A stretch of DNA of 64,000 nt from Solanum dulcamara (taxonomy: Eukaryota; Streptophyta; Magnoliopsida; Solanales; Solanaceae), in the NCBI RefSeq assembly GCF_947179165.1, contig NC_077239.1, positions 67,684,634 through 67,748,633 on the forward strand, in the 5' to 3' direction. A model generated the notes under the pieces. That model did no database searches. It saw nothing but the letters and a program-made list of their open reading frames with translations, and was not told where the DNA came from. Of this stretch, positions 12,001 through 24,897 are shown piece after piece. The stretch's first letter is position 1, and every line of letters begins with the position of its first letter. The position numbers and the translations under genes are program-made.

Positions 12001-14340
12001 AATGGTATTAGAGCCCCAGGTTCATAGGTCTCACGTGTATACAAGCTGAGTCTAAGTAGAGTCTTGAGGATCGGTACTGAGACGTCTGTACTTATCTTCG
12101 AGAGGCTATGAAGACTGTTAGGAAATATCTTCACCTTTTGATTCTCTATCGTGTGTCCTTGATTCGATCTATTTTCTATTGCCTCACTCCATACTCTCAC
12201 ATATAGTGGTGACTCTTGCTTGATTCTATGTGCGTGTAGTTAAAATGTCATCACGTGGTCTAGATCTAATTTGGAGGTGGAAGTAATAAACTTATGGAAA
12301 GGGTGTATGGTGAGACTTGTAATGCACGGTGATTTTAAAAGAGTGAGTAAGGTTATGGTTCAATAATGTACTTTGAGGATATGGTATAGGAAGAGGAACA
12401 ATGGTTTGGAGGATTATATTAACGTCTTATATTTTTGGATAGTGGTTAAGCATCGAGAATGATGCTTGTTTGGCCTACCCAATGTTTGAAGTGGTTCTAC
12501 AATTGAGAATGGTATAATTGGGGGAATGACTATGTTATGAGCACTGTGCCTTCGGAGACTACAAATCGTGAAGTTCGTTAGAGAGTGAGTTACATAGTGT
12601 GTGATGAGGATGATTTTGCGCTAATCGAGATCAGAATTTCTACAACGGTTTGATAGGGTGGATATATATCAGGAAGGGTTATTATAAGTCTACTACTGCG
12701 GTACTTGTGATTATTTGGTTAGGGTTATGGTCGTGTTGCTTCTGCTATTGACCTTACCTACTGAAGGGTGATATCGATTTTAAGTGGAGACTAAAATGCG
12801 TTGGTAATGTATGACAGTTACGCAATGGATAGGAAGGTGTAGACTATCTAGGCATGATCTTTACAGTGGGTATGATGTATTCTAGTGGTGGATCTATCAA
12901 ACTTTCACGGTGTGGTACTATTGGTATACAAAAATAAATACATCAATTATCAAGTGTGATTACTAACTACTTAAGGAGTTATCAGTTGTATCATCTTCTC
13001 ATATGATGAGATTTGATGTTGCATTCACATCTGAAAAACCAATTAGTTTGTTACTACGGACACTTGGGGTAAGCATTGTTTATAAGAAAGATCTTAGTGG
13101 TGGATTTTGGTATGATTAATGCGTTTAGGTTGTGAAGTGTATCCCGAGAATTTTAAGTAAGGACTTGTAATTTAACCGTAAACTCCAAGGGAGTTGATCG
13201 ATATCATAATGAAAAGCTTATGGATAAAGAAACTAGCAGTGAGTATACTTGTGTGAAGGCAATTAAGAATTTTAGTGAGAGTGCCCATAAAATTGCAGTT
13301 TTCTACTATTTGGTGAGTGGCATGGTTGTATGGAAAGTCGTAGAATGTGTTGAGACACTGCTCGGATAAAATTGAAAGAATCTAGATTCAAAAATAAAAA
13401 TAATTAGTGAAATATAGTTTAGCCTTCGAAACAAGGCGAGAACAATTATATTTACCCTGGTTGTAAGGGTCGAATATATCTTTAGAGAGAGTGAAGAATT
13501 AAATTTAGTGACACGTGATTCTGTTTATTTTGCTCTATTTATGGTGGTAGTGTTATGTGTTATTCATATGGCTTAATAATTATTGGATAAGATTTAAGAA
13601 ATAACTCTATAGACGTTTGACTCGAGTGTGTTAATAAGTTCTTTTGTGGTTTTAAGTTTGGTAACTGGTATAATTAAATTTTAACGAAGGATACAATAAG
13701 ATCAATGGAGAGGTGATCAATGATAGCTAAGATACGTGAATTCATAAAGGTCTTCAATGTATGAGCTAATGTTGATAGATAATTGGTTACATTGATGGAA
13801 TTCGAAATTCAAGCTATTCATTTTAAGTCTATATTATGGCTGTAGGTTTCATTAAAGTATAGAACAGCAAGATGAACGGAGTGTTTTGCCCGTACTTGGA
13901 TTCTTTTGTGATAGTATTCATTGATGACATCTTGGTGTATTCCAAGACCGAAGCAGATCATGTCTGTCATTTGAGGTTGGTACTTCAGAAGTTGAGGGAA
14001 GAAAAGTTGTATGCAAAGTTTTCTAAGTGTGAATTTTGGCTTGATTCTGTGACATTCTTAGGACACGTGGTGTCCAAAGAGGGGATTAGAGTGGATCCAT
14101 CTAAGATTGAGGCATTTAGAGACTGGACAAGTCCTACTTCTCCTACTAAGATTCATAGTTTTGTGGGGTTAGCTGGTTATTACAGACGGTTTGTGTAGGG
14201 TTTCTCTACTATTGCAGCTCTATTGACTAGATTGACTCAGAAGGCCATGGATTTTCATTGGTACGACGAGTGTGAAGTGAGCTTCTAAAATCTCAAGACT
14301 TTATTGACTTCGGCTCCTAATTTAACGCTACCCGAGGAAC
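12001..14340 (+). mobile_element. Degraded interior of a Gypsy element
   Basis: The sequence downstream of the primer-binding site at 12003 shows no readable gag or protease; frames are broken throughout 12016-13860. Only the reverse transcriptase segment at 13866-14340 is still recognisable, and it stops where an antisense LINE fragment begins. It is probably the interior of the element whose LTR ends at 12000, but I infer that from position alone. Confidence 0.55.
13866..14340 (+). pseudogene. Gypsy reverse transcriptase fragment, broken
   Basis: The translation shows the RT catalytic motif FIDDIL and the following YSKT, the [16 protein letters not shown] block, FLGHVVS and the [13 protein letters not shown] block typical of Ty3/Gypsy pol. 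The reading frame is interrupted by TAG at 14196-14198, directly after RRFV where the family normally continues with Glu. Homology resumes in the same frame for ~45 codons (GFSTIAALLT) and then meets another stop. RNase H and integrase are missing. It is not functional. Confidence 0.85.
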
Positions 14341-14999
14341 AAAATTTTATAACCTACTAACATCTCTAATTTGGGTACCAACAGACTGGTTCCAGCTAAG
14401 TAGCTTTTAAATGCCAATTAATTACAAATTCTCTAAAATAGATCTATACATTTGCCTTTATATCTTGTATTTTATATAGCTAGTACTCTCTCTTTGATAG
14501 CATGCTTCACTTGCTGTATTACAACCAAATTGTCAGCTTGAACCTTCATGAATACCTTTTGATTTTGAGTCATCCATGTGTTGTAGACTACAACTTCGAA
14601 TGTCGCAGCAGTCACTTCTTTTCTTCCTCTTGTCTAGTGTTTGTTCCTGATCAGCATCAGCATGTTCTTCACCCCTTTACATGGTAAGTTGGTTCCCATC
14701 CATTGTTGTACTTTACTCCAAACCTCCATACTCCACGAGCAGTGAGCAAATAGGTATCAACATTTTCTATCGTTGCATTATCACATAAGCAGCAGTCAAT
14801 ATCACCTGTCCCTATTCCCAACATTTGCATTCTGTCTTTAGTTAGTAATCTGCCCCATACAACAAGCTAGTTGATAAACCTATGTTTTGGAACTGCTATT
14901 CTATTCCATAACAACTTATCAATTCCCATTTGAGGTACATTTCCTATCAATCTTTCATATCCCATATAAATTGAATATATATCATTCCCTGTTAGGCAG
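14341..14999 (-). mobile_element. L1-type LINE, C-terminal/zf-RVT fragment, antisense
   Basis: Read on the minus strand, the sequence encodes a decayed zinc-binding reverse-transcriptase-associated region (LWNRIAVPKHRFIN, then GRLLTKDRM, then a CCLC pair near IGTGDIDCCLC). A C-terminal tail follows with VVYNTWMTQNQKVF and VKHAIKERVLA. This order matches the end of plant L1 LINE ORF2. Several stops break it. It separates two Gypsy fragments that do not fit together as one element. Borders are approximate. Confidence 0.65.
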
Positions 15000-16449
15000 T
15001 ATTACTCATTATTATACCAAGTCCTCATCTTCAGTTTTAGTTTATGCGACTGACATTATTCTAGACATGGGTTGGTTACATTCTTACTGTGCCTTAGTTG
15101 ACTGTAGAACCAGAGTCGTAAAGTTTTATTTCTCTAATGAGCCAATTTTAGAGTGGAAGGGTAGTTCTATATGTACCTAAAGGTCGTTTTATTTCTTATC
15201 TCAAAGCCAGAAAGATGATATCTAAGGTTATCTCTACCATACAACAACAACAACAACCTAGTGAAATCCTACAAGTAGGATCTGTGGAGGGTAGAATGTA
15301 CGCATCTCTACCATATAGTTCAAATTAAGAATTCCAATCTCGAGGGCCCATCTCTTCCGTCAGTTTATGTAGTATGTGAGTTTTCAGAAGTCTTTTTCGA
15401 TGATCTGGAGTCTCTTTTGATAAGGAGATAAACTTTGGGATATATATATCCTTTCTGGTATGCAACATATCTCTATTTCTCAATATAGGATGGCTCCAGT
15501 TGATTTAAAAGAGCTGAAAGAACAGTTGAAAGACCTATTATACAAAGGATTAATTAGACCTAGTGTTTTTCCATAGGATACTCCAGTTTTTTTTCGTGCG
15601 TAAGAAAGATGGATCTCTTCGAATGTGTATCGACTACTGTCAGTTGAACAAGGTCACCATTAAGAATAAGTATCCCCTTCCCACAATTAATGACTTATTC
15701 GACCAACTTCAGGAAGCCACCTATTTCTCTAAGATTGATCTCAGATTCAGAATCATCAATCGAAGGTTAGATAGTGTGATATTCCGAAGACAACATTTCA
15801 AATTTGATATGGCCACTACGAGTTTCTTGTTATGTGATTTGGACTAACCAATACTCTTGCAACTTTTATAGATCTCATGAATAGAGTGTTCAAGTAGTAC
15901 CTCGACATATTTGTTATTATATTCATAGATGATATCCTGATCTACTTCTATAGTGAAGAGGAACATATTGGTCACCTTAGGATTATTCTTCAAACTCTCA
16001 AGGATAGACAATTGTTTGCTAAATTCTCTAAATGTGAATTTTGATTGAGATAAGTTGCATTTTTGGGCCATGTTATTTTCAGTGAGGATATTTGAGTTGA
16101 TGATCAGAATATTGAGACAGTGAAGAACTGGCCTATGCCCACTACTCCGACCGACATTAGGTATTTTTTTGGTCTAACCGGCTACTATAGAAAGTTTTTC
16201 GAGGGGTTTCGTCTTTCATCCCATTGACTAAGATAGCCAGAGTTGTTCATTCCCGAGATGAAGATGCCAAAGGTAATAATCCTTATATTCAGATTCAACC
16301 CCTATGCTTTATGTTTGAGTGTCTTAGTTTCTACATTCATGCTCCATGCCTTTCCTTGTAAAGTATGACCTTGGCTGTATTCCTAGTGGGTTGCTTATTC
16401 TATCTCGATCATCATTCGAGGAAAAATGACCCAAGAGGTGTGTGTGTGT
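15000..16449 (+). pseudogene. Gypsy pol fragment (protease to RT) with 3' internal end, heavily mutated
   Basis: A retroviral-like aspartic protease region is visible at ~15037-15175 (ILDMGWLHSY, then VDCRTRVVKF and EPILEWKGSS). It is followed by RT motifs at ~15490-16210: [40 protein letters not shown] and YFSKIDL, and then, in shifted frames, a DDIL-like block and a GYYRKFF-like block. Several stops and frameshifts are present. RNase H and integrase are deleted, and the sequence continues at ~16290-16449 into a polypurine-like pre-LTR segment (tcattcgagga). The LTR at 16450 is therefore probably this element's own 3' LTR. Confidence 0.7.
15230..15315 (-). mobile_element. 62-bp SINE/RTE 3' tail stub with 12-bp TSD
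   Basis: Bases 15242-15303, read on the minus strand, are the 3' end shared by RTE LINEs and TS-type SINEs: taccctccacagatcctac, then a truncated gggatttcac-like block, then (gtt)n. They are flanked by perfect 12-bp duplications ATCTCTACCATA (15230-15241 and 15304-15315). The stub sits inside the decayed Gypsy pol fragment and so post-dates it. Confidence 0.8.
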
Positions 16450-17832
16450 ATTATAACACCTTATAAATTTCTAAGTCTAGATCAAGTCATAAGAAGCTGA
16501 GAAAAAATTAGAAATTCTTAAGTTTGCAGAAGTTTGAATTTATGAATACCTTTTATGGCCAATAGATTCTTCTATGCATCGTAGATGGGATTTGTGAATC
16601 AAACATTAGAGGCAGAAAATTTTACTTTGAAATTTATGGGTCAACTTTATGAATTGTAAATATATCTACGGGACATACTGTTGACTCATAGATTGAAGTC
16701 CTGAAATTCAGAATGTGGTTGATTTCTATGGACCCATTTATGAGTCTAAGAACTAGTTATGGGTTGTAAATGGGAATCGTAGAATGAACTTTAGAGAGTT
16801 GGGTTTTAAGTTTGATTTTTTATAGACCCAAACTACGAGTCATAAACCCATCCATGAGTCATCTATCAACTCATAGATCAAACTTTAGAAACTTTATTTT
16901 TAAGTTTGAGTTTCATGAGCGGAATCAAAGGTGCATAAACAAAACTACGAACTGTAAATAACACTCGTAAAAGCTGTCAAACAGTTTTTAAGTCAGGGTT
17001 TCTTTTGTCTTTTCCTACTATTCCTAAATCTAAGCTACAACGTTTTGGCGTCCTAATAAGGGTTTATCACGATCAAAGCTTGGTCTTTTCTGTCACGATC
17101 TAACCCCGTAAGCAGCGATTGGGGTCCGACTTGGACCTCCGTATACGTAATTATCAAATATAGCCAAATTAAACTATGCATAATATGATACTACACCCAA
17201 AAAACCTCAATGGGTCAAATTTTTTTTTATATACATGTAGCCTCTTTCATTCGTACTATAACATGAAGGGCACACGAGCCGACAAGGCTGCTATAACATA
17301 AACACATTTACAACACGTCGTATAGGCACAATTGAGACAACTTACACTTAACCCATATACACATGACTACAGACCTCTAAAAATAGTAACAGCAACATAT
17401 GGCGGGACATGACCCCCGCCGTACCCCTGAATAAACAAACATATACATAGTAGGACCAGTACCCAAAAGCTAGGCTCTGGAACAGTGGATCACTTCCAAC
17501 ATAGCTGAGCGGAAATCTTAAGCTGACGGATCTCTAAAATAAACACCCGTACCTGCGGGCATGAAACATAACCCCCCAAAGAAAGGGGGTCAGTATGATA
17601 CATATACTAAGTATATAAAGCATAAAATATCATAACTGAGACAACAACTGAAATAGGAATACAGGGGGCAAGTATAACATTTATCCATCTACTGTACCTA
17701 CATCTTATAAAATAAAGGCATACATACTATCATCACGTACTGTATCCAGCCCGTTTGGGGACTCGGTGTAACAACTACATTATTTTGTCATCATAAGCAC
17801 ATATGTACCATTAGCGCTATGGAATATACAAC

Positions 17833-18140
17833 CTGATCCATGTATATAGCAAGTACATGCTGAGGAACGATGGCCCAATCCACATATCGTATAATAATGC
17901 CGAGGAACGACGGCCTGATTCGTGTTTCATATAATAATGTTGAGGTACGATGGCCCGATCTGTATATCGTATAATAATGCTGAGGTACGATGACCCGATC
18001 CGTATATCGTGTAATAATGTTGAGGTACGACGTCCTGATCCGTATATAACATAACATGCCGTGGAACGTACGACCCGATCCCTATATAGAAAAATATGTC
18101 GAGGTACATCCGGCTCGATCGATATATCTCATAATGCATA
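17833..18140 (-). repeat. Tandem array of ~46-50-bp units inside solo LTR 1
   Basis: About six to seven degenerate copies of a unit like tgaggtacgatggcccgatc, then cgtatatcgtataataatg. The copies produce repetitive antisense open frames that should not be annotated as proteins. Confidence 0.85.
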
Positions 18141-20130
18141 TACGTGCATGTAAAACTCTGTAACATATTAAACATCCCTCAGGTATCACCATAAAGTATG
18201 TTCAAGAGCTCCTAGGTATAGGAGCTTACACATCCCATCACTATTCAGCCTATAGAAGGCTCAAGGGTCGTAGTTCAACTACTTCAAGGCCCTTATCATT
18301 CAAAAGTGAGTACAAGTCATGAGTTACATCCAAAGTCTATAAATGGAACTATCTCTAACTCATATCACATATTGTTTCACTTACATTAATCCATTTCAAG
18401 AGAAGGGAGGGATAGGCTTCACGTGTAATACTTTTGATCACGTAAAAGGCTTACAAGACAATAACTCAACTATCGCAGGAGTTCTAATATCAAGAAGTGA
18501 ATAAGATTTATGAATCATACTCGGGGTTCTATGAATGGAATTATCCCCACATTGTATATACCATTCACTTATGGCTAAGACACGCCAAGAGAAAAGAAGA
18601 GTTAAGCCTTGCATACCCTCTATTTTTCATCATCTAGGAGATAGTGAGAGACACTAAATCAATTAGCATAGGAGCTCTCACTTCAAGAAGTAGGTAGGAG
18701 TCGTGAATTATATTCGTAGCTTTATGAGTAGATTTGTCCCCACATTTCATATGCACATCATACTTAAGACTAAGACACGCCAAGAGAAAGGAAGGATAGC
18801 TTTACATACTCATCACTTCCTAACGTATGGAAGGCTTGAGAAGCCCTAGTTCAATTACTGTAAGAGTGCTTTCATCAAGGAGTAAATAAGGACTATGATT
18901 AACGCTTGACATTTATGAGTAGATTTACCCTCAATCTCATATCATTCATTACTTAACTTGAAGACATGCCAAAAGAAAGGAAGAGATAAGGTTTACATAC
19001 CTGTTATGGATTACTCCCATCCAAGCTTGCTTCGTTACTCCTTTAACCTATTTAGCACGAAAGTAATACCAAGGTTAGTGACCTTTGACTTTCCAGTTTG
19101 TAATTCTACCACCAACTACCCATAGGAACCAATTCCTTATTTGCCTTTCTCAACTAGTCTATTAGTTAGTTAGAAATTAACTGAATTTGGGCAGCATCTC
19201 CTCTATAACTCGCTCTATCCGAACTCCCAATTACAACTTCAATTCGTACAACCAACCAAAAACCACAAACAGCATCCAATACATAATTATACCACTTCAA
19301 CACTACATAAAACAAGTCCCAAACAACTCACCAAAAACCATGATATAAAAATAAGGTTTTCAATCGTTAATTCATAAAATCTTTAACCGCGCGGAAAGGA
19401 GGGTTAGGTGGCTGCAACCAGAAGCACCCACACCTATTTTGACCTACGTTCCATCCCTACAACACGCCATAAAACCATCTCCAAAGACAATGCCACAATC
19501 ACAACAACACTATGCAACCTTAACAACTTTAACTCGACTAGAACGACTTCAATTTCGTTCGCTTACAACGTCTAGCATACTTATGCATTTTTACTACTTC
19601 TAACCTTATTTAACACATGTAATCTACCCCGTAACAACATCATTAACTTCAATTTGAAAGGAGGAACCTTACCTTGCTAGAACTCGCCAAAACTCGCCTC
19701 GGAAGTTCCTTAATCGTGCAGAAACTTAACAGACTGTTTGTTACTCTTTTGATGCTTCTACAAACAGAAAATTTACATTATTAACAACCTAAATTCATCT
19801 TAGGATACCTTAGATAATTAATTTACAGAGCGAAGCTCGGAGGCTTACCTTGGCAGCCCCTAGCCGTAACTCTCCTCACTTCTTTCTCTCAAGTTTCTCT
19901 CCAATTCTTCCAAGTGTACAACTAAAGAAATGACTCCTTACTCATAATAGGGTACATATATACACCTCCACATAATCGAGTAACACCTTAGATAATTAAT
20001 TCACGGAAAAAAATTCAGAGGCTTACCTCAAAGCCATGGCTGCCGTAGCTCCTTTCTTTCCTCCTCAATGTTTCTCATATTTTTTCTAAGTGTAGGATGG
20101 AAAATGAAGGCTTAGTCATAAGACTAAGTA

Positions 20131-20183
20131 TATATAGACTTCCTTAGGGTGTGACACGTGGCAGCCCCTAGGGGTGACACGTG
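20131..20183 (-). promoter_or_regulatory. LTR promoter: two ABRE/G-boxes upstream of a TATA box
   Basis: Two gtgacacgtggca elements have palindromic CACGTG cores at 20155-20160 and 20178-20183. In the LTR's own (minus) direction they lie directly upstream of a TATA box, tctatatatact (about 20129-20140). CACGTG with the GACACGTGGC context is the plant G-box/ABRE bound by bZIP and bHLH factors. The same arrangement recurs in solo LTRs 2 and 3. Confidence 0.6.
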
Positions 20184-21150
20184 GCAACCCCCTAGGGCAT
20201 CATCTCATCCATGCTTCCAATCCATGGTTGCCACATGGAAATGTGGGGTCCAATCCAAGTAGGTGAGTTACCTACTTGTTCCAAGTAGGTCCGTTACATT
20301 CGTCACATACTTTTTACCTACTTGTCACCTGCTTGCTTCATTTCTGTGGGTTCGTAATCTCGTCTTACTTTAAGAGCCTATGTATTCCTTGCTACTTAAG
20401 CTCGACGTGTACTCAAGTAGCTTAATTGCGTAGGACATCCAAGTTGATAGCTTACGCAAGTAGATCGAGTCCTACGACCCATTATTTGGCCTCCAACTCC
20501 TTTCGAATTCTTATAACCCTATTTCCAATCTTCCTTATTATGGGGTATCTCATTCTCCTTTCCTTAGAGTTATTTGATACGTGGTGGATAATCTAGATCA
20601 CACGACACTTTTCAAAAGACTTAAGACAGTGTCCCAAGGTGTGAAAGTACGAGGCATAACATTTTCATAATTTCTTACACTCTCAATTACCTCAAACTGA
20701 GAAACTGCCATAAGCAAGGCAGAAACTAGGGTTCCAAGGAAGCAAAGCAAGTTCTTCATTCTAAGTCTCTTTCTCTTAGGTATGTAAGGCTTCAATGAGA
20801 GTATCCCTTCACTCTCATGCCTAAAGTATTTTTGATTTTAAGAATTTTGTAAAATTGTTAGAAGCCAAGTTAGGATTTTTATATTAACTATGATCAACCT
20901 CAGAAGCTTAGGTTTCCGTTAATCTAATCTAGCTTTTTTAAAAGCCTTATTATACCGATTTAGCATGATTTCTATGGTTATTCAAATCCTTATGACTTTT
21001 AAGCCGGATAATTTGCATAATAAGAACTTTAATCTCAATACATGTTATTTTGCATATGACTTTTAAGCTTAGTCACATATGATTTAGATAGATAGATAGA
21101 TTTCATACTTATGAGCATTAATATGTAAGTTATTTTGGCAGAACTATTTA

Positions 21151-24100
21151 TGTCACGACCCAACCCCGTAGGCCGCGACTGGGGTCAGACCTGGATCCCC
21201 CGTACACATATCTATCAGCTGTGGTCACATTGAACTATAAATAAAACAATATATCATATAACAGAGCCCCACTGGGCGATAACATTTTCATAAACTGTAG
21301 CCCTTTTCGTTTGTATCACAACATGACAGGGCACGCAAGCCAACAAGGCTGCCATAACATAATAATATACATCATATATCATGTAGACCCAGCTGAATCA
21401 AACTGACATACACAACCCACATATACATGTCTGCAGACCTCTAAACATATAAATGACAACATATGGCGGGATAGGGCCCCCGCCGTACCCCTGAATGGAT
21501 AAAACAATTTCTATACATTCGTGGACAGTATCAAAAACTAGGCTCTGATACAATGGAGCCTCTTCCAGCTGAGCTGCATGGAATCCTAAGCTGACGGACT
21601 CCCAAAATCTGTATCTGTACCTGCGGGCATGAACGCAGCTCCCCGAGAAAGGGGGTCAGTACGATATGTGTACTGAGTATGTAAAACATAATATAATACA
21701 ACTGGAAGCATATCTGAGATATAGAAATAGGGGATAAGATATCAATTCAGAAACCTGTACCTGTACTTTGTGAATTACAAAAACATGCATGTTCGAGTCA
21801 TATCATATAGCCGGCCCTTTCGGGGGTCCGGTGAATCATCTCTGTAAAATCATCTCTGTAAAACCATCATGGCCCCAGTGCCATCACCCCCTTATTACCA
21901 CACATCATCATATATTTATACACGTATCCTGGCCCTCTATTGAGGGACTCAATGAATAATGCAGTGAACTGTGCATGATAACATATCCTGGCCCGGGACT
22001 CAGGAAAAGAAATGTTACAATATACACGAGTAGAGTAATGAGCAACTATATGCAATTTAAATCATTATCGAAGACTCAACCGTAGAAGAAAATTTAGCTA
22101 TTGTCTGAGAATTAGGATTGTAATGTAATCACCTTAAATGCCCTTTAAATGCCATTAGGGGCTATACTAGCTAGTGTTTCGGGGTCCTTAGACACGTACT
22201 AAAGTAAAGCCAAATCGCTTATGGAACCAGAAACATTTGTTAACATATAGTCTGTAAGACTTGGAGCTTGTACATTTGTTACTTTTTAACGTATAAAAGT
22301 TTCCAGGGAAATAGTTCGATTATTATAAAAGTCCGATATTCAGACGTAAATAAGAGCTGCTAAGAATGTAGTTACCCCGAAACTCATATCATGTTTAACC
22401 TACAACTAAGACATGCCAGAAGAAGAAAGGGAATAAACTATATATAGTCTGTACTTTCCTCTATGGGATCTGCATATAAAATATTTCATACCCGGCCCAT
22501 CATGGGCCTCGGTGAATCATTATGGCATCATAATCTCACTTCTGTACTAAATACGTATCAAGGGAAATGAGAGATAGCTTTCCACACACTATTGTTTAAC
22601 ACATAGAAGCCTTACTAGGCAATACTCAATCCTTGCAGAAATTCCAATACTAAGCAGTGGATAGGGGTTATGAGGCATACTTGGAGTTTTGGGAATGGAA
22701 TTATCCCCATATTCCACACACAATTCACTTAAGGCTAAAACTTGCCAAAAGGAAAGAAAGATAGTTGTACGAGCTTATACCAAAACATGTCAAGAGAAAG
22801 CTTTACATACCTCTTGGGAGTTACCCTTTATCCTGCTCGCCTCATCGTCTTCTGAACCTATTCAATATAAAGTAATACGAATATCAACTACTTTTAACTT
22901 TTCAGCATCTGAGGTTACGCCTTAATGTTAATGGAATCTATTTCCTTAGTTGTTTCCTCGGCTAGTCCTTTAGTTTGTTAAGGCGTTAATGAAAATTGGG
23001 CAGCACCTCCCCTATAATGTGCCCTATCCAAATTTCCAATTAGTTACCTAAGACCTACAGCCAACCAACAACAACAACCTGCAGTAATTCATACTAACAA
23101 TATACAACATAAACTCCAAACGACTTATTCAAAAAGATGATATCAAATAGGGTGTCTAGTCTTTATTTTACAACGCCTTTAATTATACGCAACGGGGGGT
23201 CATGTGGACTCAACCAGAAGCACCCTAACCCACATTAGAACATATGTAGGCCCTGCAACAAGACACCACACCCCTGCAGCAGCAACTCACAAGAACAACG
23301 CCTTACCTTGACGATAATTCGACTATAACGACTACACTTTAGTTTATTCCGAACGCCAAGTATTTCTAAGCCATTTTCATATTTCCAGCCACCAATAGGG
23401 AGTGTAACATGCTCCATCAGAACACATAAATCTCAAATTTAAAGAAGAAACCTTACCTTACGTTAAACTTGTCAAACTCGCCAAAACTATCCAAAATGTG
23501 AAATCTGGACAGCTTACTATTTTACCTTGTCGCTTCGTTTCGAAGGGGTAATGGAGGGAAACAGGATTTACGTCCTTCATGAAAGTTATATACATGTGTC
23601 TTAGGGTCGCAAAAAATTTCGAATCATCCCTACATCAATTTTGTACAAAACGATATGACCAAAATACTCACAGCTGTCCGTGTAGGATTTCCAAAACCAA
23701 ATCTGGGCAGTACCTCCTTTACACTTCATCACCCTTTTTCGAGATGCTACAAGTAAAAATGGATTTTAGAGTCTGAACGAAAGTTATCGGCCTATGAAAT
23801 ACCTTTCCAAAACATATTAAATCATTCGAAACGAAACTGTACACAAGAAGTTATACCCATATTACTAACAATAGTCCCTTCAAAAAAAATGGGTTGGTTA
23901 ATTATTTCTTAACGTTTTCTCCTTCAACTTTCTCTTATTTCTTTCCAAGTGTAAACTGCAACCATGGTTCCTTAGGCATCCTAAGACACATGTATACACC
24001 CCCACATGGTTGAAAAACATTGTAGATAATTAATTCATGGAGGAAAATTGAAGAACTCACCTTTAATTCTTCAAAAACGTTGCTGCCTTGTTCCTTTTGG

Positions 24101-24897
24101 TTCTTCACGTGTTTCCTCTCACATTTCTATCCAATTTTTCCCAAGTGTACAACTGAAGAAATGACTTCTTAGTCATCATAATATACATATATATGCATAT
24201 ATACATCTCCACGTGCTTAAGGAACACCGTAGCTAATTAATTCACGGAAGAAAATTAAGCAACTTACCTTAAACTTTCTCCAACCATGGCTGCCTCTTCT
24301 CACGTTTTTTTTTCTATGTTAGCTGCTGTTTCTGGATAATGAACAGCTTAAGAAGCATATATACATATATATATGAGGTGACACGTGTCATCCCCCTAAG
24401 GGTGACACGTGTCAGCCCCTTATTGGGCCACCTCAACATGCGGCCAATAGGGTGCTTCCACGTGGCAGTGGGGTCCACCTCCCCCAAGCAGGTGGGTCAC
24501 CTGCCTGCTCAGGTGCTGCCACGTGTCACCCTCCCATTGGCTGCCCCGCGAATTTTTTTTCTCTTCCTCGCGGGTTCGTAATCTCGTTCGTAATCTCGTC
24601 TCACTTTAAGAGACTATGAAACCCTTGCTACGTAAGCTTGGTATGTAATCAAGTAACTCACGTATGTAAGATTTCTAAATTAGCAGCTTACGTAGATAAG
24701 TCGAGTCCTACGACTCGTTACTTGGCCTCCTATTCCTTCCGGACTCTTATGATTCCCCTTCCAACCTTCTCTACCACGGGGTATCACATCCTCCCTTCGT
24801 TGGAGTCATTTGATAGTGTCGTAGCATATCCGGTTCATATGGTAATGTCCAAGGAACTTATGAGACATTCTGAGTTTAAAAGGCGTGGGGTGTAACA
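21151..24897 (-). mobile_element. Solo LTR 2 (3.75 kb, same family) with 5-bp TSD
   Basis: Starts TGTCACGACCCAACCCCGTA and ends ...ggcgtggggtgtaaca; on the minus strand it begins TGTTACACCCC. Perfect 5-bp duplications ATTTA lie at 21146-21150 and 24898-24902. No internal domain is present. It has the same orientation and host LTR as solo LTR 1, with only 484 bases of host between the two insertions. Internal segments (around 23521-23835) match the sequence flanking solo LTR 3 at 57660-57838 and 63845-64000. Confidence 0.88.
24355..24525 (-). promoter_or_regulatory. LTR promoter: four G-boxes upstream of a TATA-rich stretch
   Basis: CACGTG cores lie at 24382-24387, 24406-24411, 24459-24464 and 24520-24525, three of them in ACGTGTC-type ABRE context. 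In the minus direction they precede the TATA-rich stretch at about 24357-24375. This is the probable U3 region of solo LTR 2. Confidence 0.6.

Larger units (their letters stand above)
17091..20661 (-). mobile_element. Solo LTR 1 (3.57 kb, Gypsy-type) with 5-bp TSD
   Basis: The interval starts TGTCACGATCTAACCCCGT and ends ...gaggcataaca, so on the minus strand it runs from TGTTATGCC to ...CGTGACA. Identical 5-bp flanks TTTTC (17086-17090 and 20662-20666) mark the insertion. No interior or second LTR is present, as expected after LTR-LTR recombination. Sequence and layout match solo LTR 2 at 21151. It contains a tandem array near 17833-18140 and a promoter-like G-box/TATA region at 20131-20183. 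Confidence 0.85.

Noticed and set aside
13866..16290. Reading the two Gypsy RT segments as one element
   Set aside because: The first segment is the C-terminal part of RT and the second starts again at protease and N-terminal RT, so the order does not fit; an antisense LINE lies between them.
17791..18175. Repetitive antisense ORFs of 80-90 residues, and regularly spaced direct repeats that superficially resemble a CRISPR array
   Set aside because: They are translations of a ~46-50-bp LTR-internal tandem array in a plant retrotransposon; units are adjacent without unique spacers and no cas genes exist.
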